Source: Lithobates sylvaticus
Lineage: Eukaryota; Chordata; Amphibia; Anura; Ranidae
Reading direction: 5' to 3'
Assembly: GCA_028564925.1 (NCBI GenBank)
Contig: CM053030.1
Location: 375,380,945-375,444,944, forward strand
Length of the DNA: 64,000 bases
This document shows positions 61,336 through 64,000 of the stretch, piece by piece. Positions within the stretch are counted from its first letter, which is position 1. Each line of letters begins with the position of its first letter. Under the pieces are notes generated by a model, which saw nothing but the letters and a program-made list of their open reading frames with translations, was not told the DNA's origin and did not search any database. The position numbers were made by a program, and so were the translations under genes.

Positions 61336-62313
61336 TGTAGCACCGGTGCTAGCTAGGTGCTAGTGTACAGAGTAGGTAAATTGGCCTGGCTGAGAGCCAG
61401 GCCTGAATAGAATCTGGGTCAGGGCTGAGTGACTCAGGGAGGCTGGATGACTCATCAAGTAGCACCTCTGGTAACTCCCCCTGCTCTCTTGAACCTTGGT
61501 GGGGTTCCATATGCAGAGGAGGGAGTCTAGGAGGAGCTGCTTGGAGTATTGAGGAGGGCCCCAGCTAATCCCCAGCAAAGTGGGATGGCAGAGGGCGGGC
61601 ACCTCTTAAGTACTCATGAGTCATGCCAGCAGGGGCAGTCGGGTGGAAGATGGAGATGGAGTGCTGAGGAGGCTGTTGGTGGCCCTTGAGGGTGCCCCCT
61701 AGTCTAGGGGGGTGACCTCGGGGCCTGTGGCTTGGATGCTGGAGGGACCCTCTACAACACAAGGAGGACTCCTATCCTGGAGGCACAGGAGCAAGGAGCG
61801 GACAGCGGGAGTAGGTCAGCACGTCCAGATCTCCTAAGTGTCAGTCTGGAGGACTGGTGAGTGTCAGTCTGAAGGACTGGAGAACTGTGGAGATGTAGCC
61901 AGGGGGGATAGAGAAAGGGGCTTCTGCAGCCAGGAGGGCTAAATGTGTTAGTGGTGTCACTCTGCATTCCACAAGTCTAGGGGCTGCAAGTCCCTGCCTG
62001 TAATGGGCCATTGCTAAAAACTTTTACAGAGTGACACTGCTGGAGATTCTGCAAGCACATGAAGTGCTGGAGGAATGAAAGAGGCTGGATATAGGACTAT
62101 ATATACTAGGAGTTGTCCATGAAGATTGCTTTGAAGTCAAGTGGGCATCCCATAATACCTCTATCCCCATCCAAGTTCAATACCCTCAATAAAACAAAAG
62201 AATCAAAGTGTTGGACTGTTTTCTGTCTCTGAAGTGACTGTGAAAATTCAGTGTGCCTGGCTGTGCAGGGTGGGTCCCATTCTGTTTGCGGCTCCTACCT
62301 GGGGCGTGCTACA
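61336..62313 (+). mobile_element. Solo LTR (ERV-like), 978 bp
   Basis: Begins TGTAGCACC and ends GTGCTACA; TATT is duplicated at 61332-61335 and 62314-62317. In + orientation it has a TATA-like ACTATATATACTA (62096-62108) and AATAAA (62188-62193) followed by GT-rich sequence, the order U3-R-U5. No internal genes remain, so it is a solo LTR; the 4-bp duplication suits an ERV1-type element. Moderately old. Confidence 0.75.
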
Positions 62314-62403
62314 TATTATTGTCCCATTTTAACTGATTTATTCTCACTGCTGCTGGGGGGCATTAAAAAAATAGCTCAGAGTTAGCCATTAATCAAATCT
62401 TAA

Positions 62404-62887
62404 GGTGTTACTAAACCTACAACAGTAAAAACAGTCTGTATATGCAGTAAAGCATACTTGTTATACTCACTGTGGAGCCTAAGGGGGTTAATCCTCCGCA
62501 TTATGTAAAAAGGATGTTTCATCCTGTCCTCTCTGATCCTCCCCTTCTTCCACATTCCCCAAATCATCTGCTGATAGAAAAGCGGCTAGAGGGCACTCTG
62601 TGCATGCTCAGTTTAGTGTGCATTGCTAGAGAATTTTTTTTTTTCTTTGGAGGGTGCATCTGATCGGCACAGGGCCAATCAACACTGTCCAGATGGAATG
62701 TCAGTGCTCTTGCAGCCTCACAGGACAGTTAGAGGAGAATGAAGACTGATAGAAGTCACAAGACTGCTATATACTGCTGAAAAAGGTATTTATCAGTTTA
62801 TAGTTACTAAGATAATTGCATTCCCATGTTCTGTGTACTGTGGGAGACCAGATATAGTGAATGCAGGGTCCTGGGTTTAGTAACACT
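62404..62887. mobile_element. TTAA MITE (GGTGTTACTAAACC ends)
   Basis: TTAA at 62400-62403 and 62888-62891; ends GGTGTTACTAAACC and GGGTTTAGTAACACT. Confidence 0.85.
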
Positions 62888-62891
62888 TTAA

Positions 62892-64000
62892 TACTATGAA
62901 ATTCAAGCAAAAAAAAAGTCCAAATCTTCTCCGAAACAGCATTAAGGTAAACAAAAAAGTTTGGAAAATATGAGCTCACTTAAAATACCACCAGATCTTC
63001 CATTTAACCCTTAAAGACCAATTTTATTTAAGCCAGTACCATATTATGGAATTGCTTGCATGCAAAACCCCACATTGAAAGCAAACTTCTACAATAAAAT
63101 TGTAAATCAGATATTTTATCTTCCTTTGCCTTAAGTTTCAGAAGTTTGATTTTAGTCTAAAGCATCAACAAATCAGTGTGCCATCATTTCAGAGGAAGGC
63201 GTGCCAGAGAAATAAATTACAAATGGAGAAATGCAATGGAGTCCTTGCAGCAACTCTACATTTAGAACCTTGGACTGTGTTTAGCACCCATCATGAGTGC
63301 AAAGAATCTCTTATTTCATTGCAAACCAACAGTTTTCATCTGTCCCTCTAAAAATCAGGAGTGAAAAGAATAAAAAGCCCATTTTTATGTCATTTGTATT
63401 TTATGTTGACCTAGCATGGAAGAAAATATCAATTTGATGCAGAAGCTTTAAATCACCTAAACTTTATCATAAAGTCAAGCCGAGATGGATGGCGTGACGT
63501 TTTCATCTCCGGTTTTATGAAACTTTAAAATCTGCTTTTAAAAGATCTTGCTTCTTTATCAAAACAAAAAGAAAACCCTGCAGTGAGCATCAATATCACA
63601 ACCAAGGTTAAGGTAAGACACAAATTACTCTTATTATTTCACAGTAAAAGAAAGAGTGAAACATATTAACTGCGGTCCTCTTTGTAAAACAATAAAACAA
63701 TCCGATTTTTTTAGGTTTATTATATGACTACATCAATATCTAGAAACAACAAAGCACAGGTATTTACTACATATGGGGCACCATGTCCCATAGCAGCCAA
63801 TGTAAGAATAAATACATACACTGCTTTACATTTTTTTCTACTGATATTAAAAAAATGATAATACTGTAAGTTATTACTGTCACTGCTTAACTCCTTAGCA
63901 CTATTACTTAATACTGAAATGCTGAAATGAATTTATCTAGGGTTTTGCTAGCATCTTCAGTAAACACTCAGGGCTGAGAACCAAGAGAACAGGGAAATGC
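62892..64000. other. Upstream intron to window edge, unassigned
   Basis: AT-rich sequence; I recognise no CNTNAP exon, repeat end or RNA gene. Confidence 0.5.

Overview
This is a vertebrate nuclear window, most likely from a large, transposon-rich amphibian (probably a ranid-type frog) genome. The evidence for that is its very low exon density, kilobase-scale introns, dozens of short inverted-repeat elements with TTAA or 3-bp target duplications, a full-length L1-group LINE, Tc1-like transposons and a Ngaro-type tyrosine-recombinase retrotransposon. The species call rests on recalled repeat types and was not searched.

The only host gene I can support lies on the minus strand. Five consecutive coding exons (57433-57263, 39284-39066, 30097-29861, 18124-17888, 14036-13900) have canonical splice sites and compatible phases. 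Together they encode the third laminin-G domain, the second EGF domain and most of the fourth laminin-G domain of a contactin-associated protein, closest from memory to CNTNAP2 (Caspr2). The fibrinogen-like and earlier domains would lie to the right of the window; the end of laminin-G 4, the membrane segment and the cytoplasmic tail would lie to the left. The four enclosed introns are about 18.0, 9.0, 11.7 and 3.9 kb.

Everything else sits in those introns. From 1 to 4.2 kb there is a nest: a Tc1-like transposon split by a Ty3/Gypsy element, a solo-LTR-like insertion and a hAT MITE. From 4.4 to 6.8 kb there are foldback and TTAA elements. From 6.9 to 13.5 kb lies an almost intact L1-group LINE with a 16-bp target duplication. 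From 14.3 to 16.4 kb is a 5'-truncated LINE with a foldback element inside it. From 17.4 to 27.9 kb are many MITEs and a 2.08-kb palindromic element whose two arms each carry a TATA box and a polyadenylation signal. From 32.4 to 41.7 kb are a hAT MITE with a minisatellite, a full-length but dead Tc1 element, more MITEs and a second type of Tc1 transposase remnant. From 43.0 to 49.4 kb is the Ngaro-type element with textbook split direct repeats. From 51.4 to 56.5 kb are three copies of one 0.8-0.95-kb TTAA element. From 56.5 to 63 kb are further MITEs and one solo LTR.

The most interesting structures are the palindromic bidirectional element (23653-25730), the Ngaro element with its split repeats and roughly 165-bp leader repeats, the L1 whose ORF2 stop codon comes from host DNA, and the foldback inside the second LINE.
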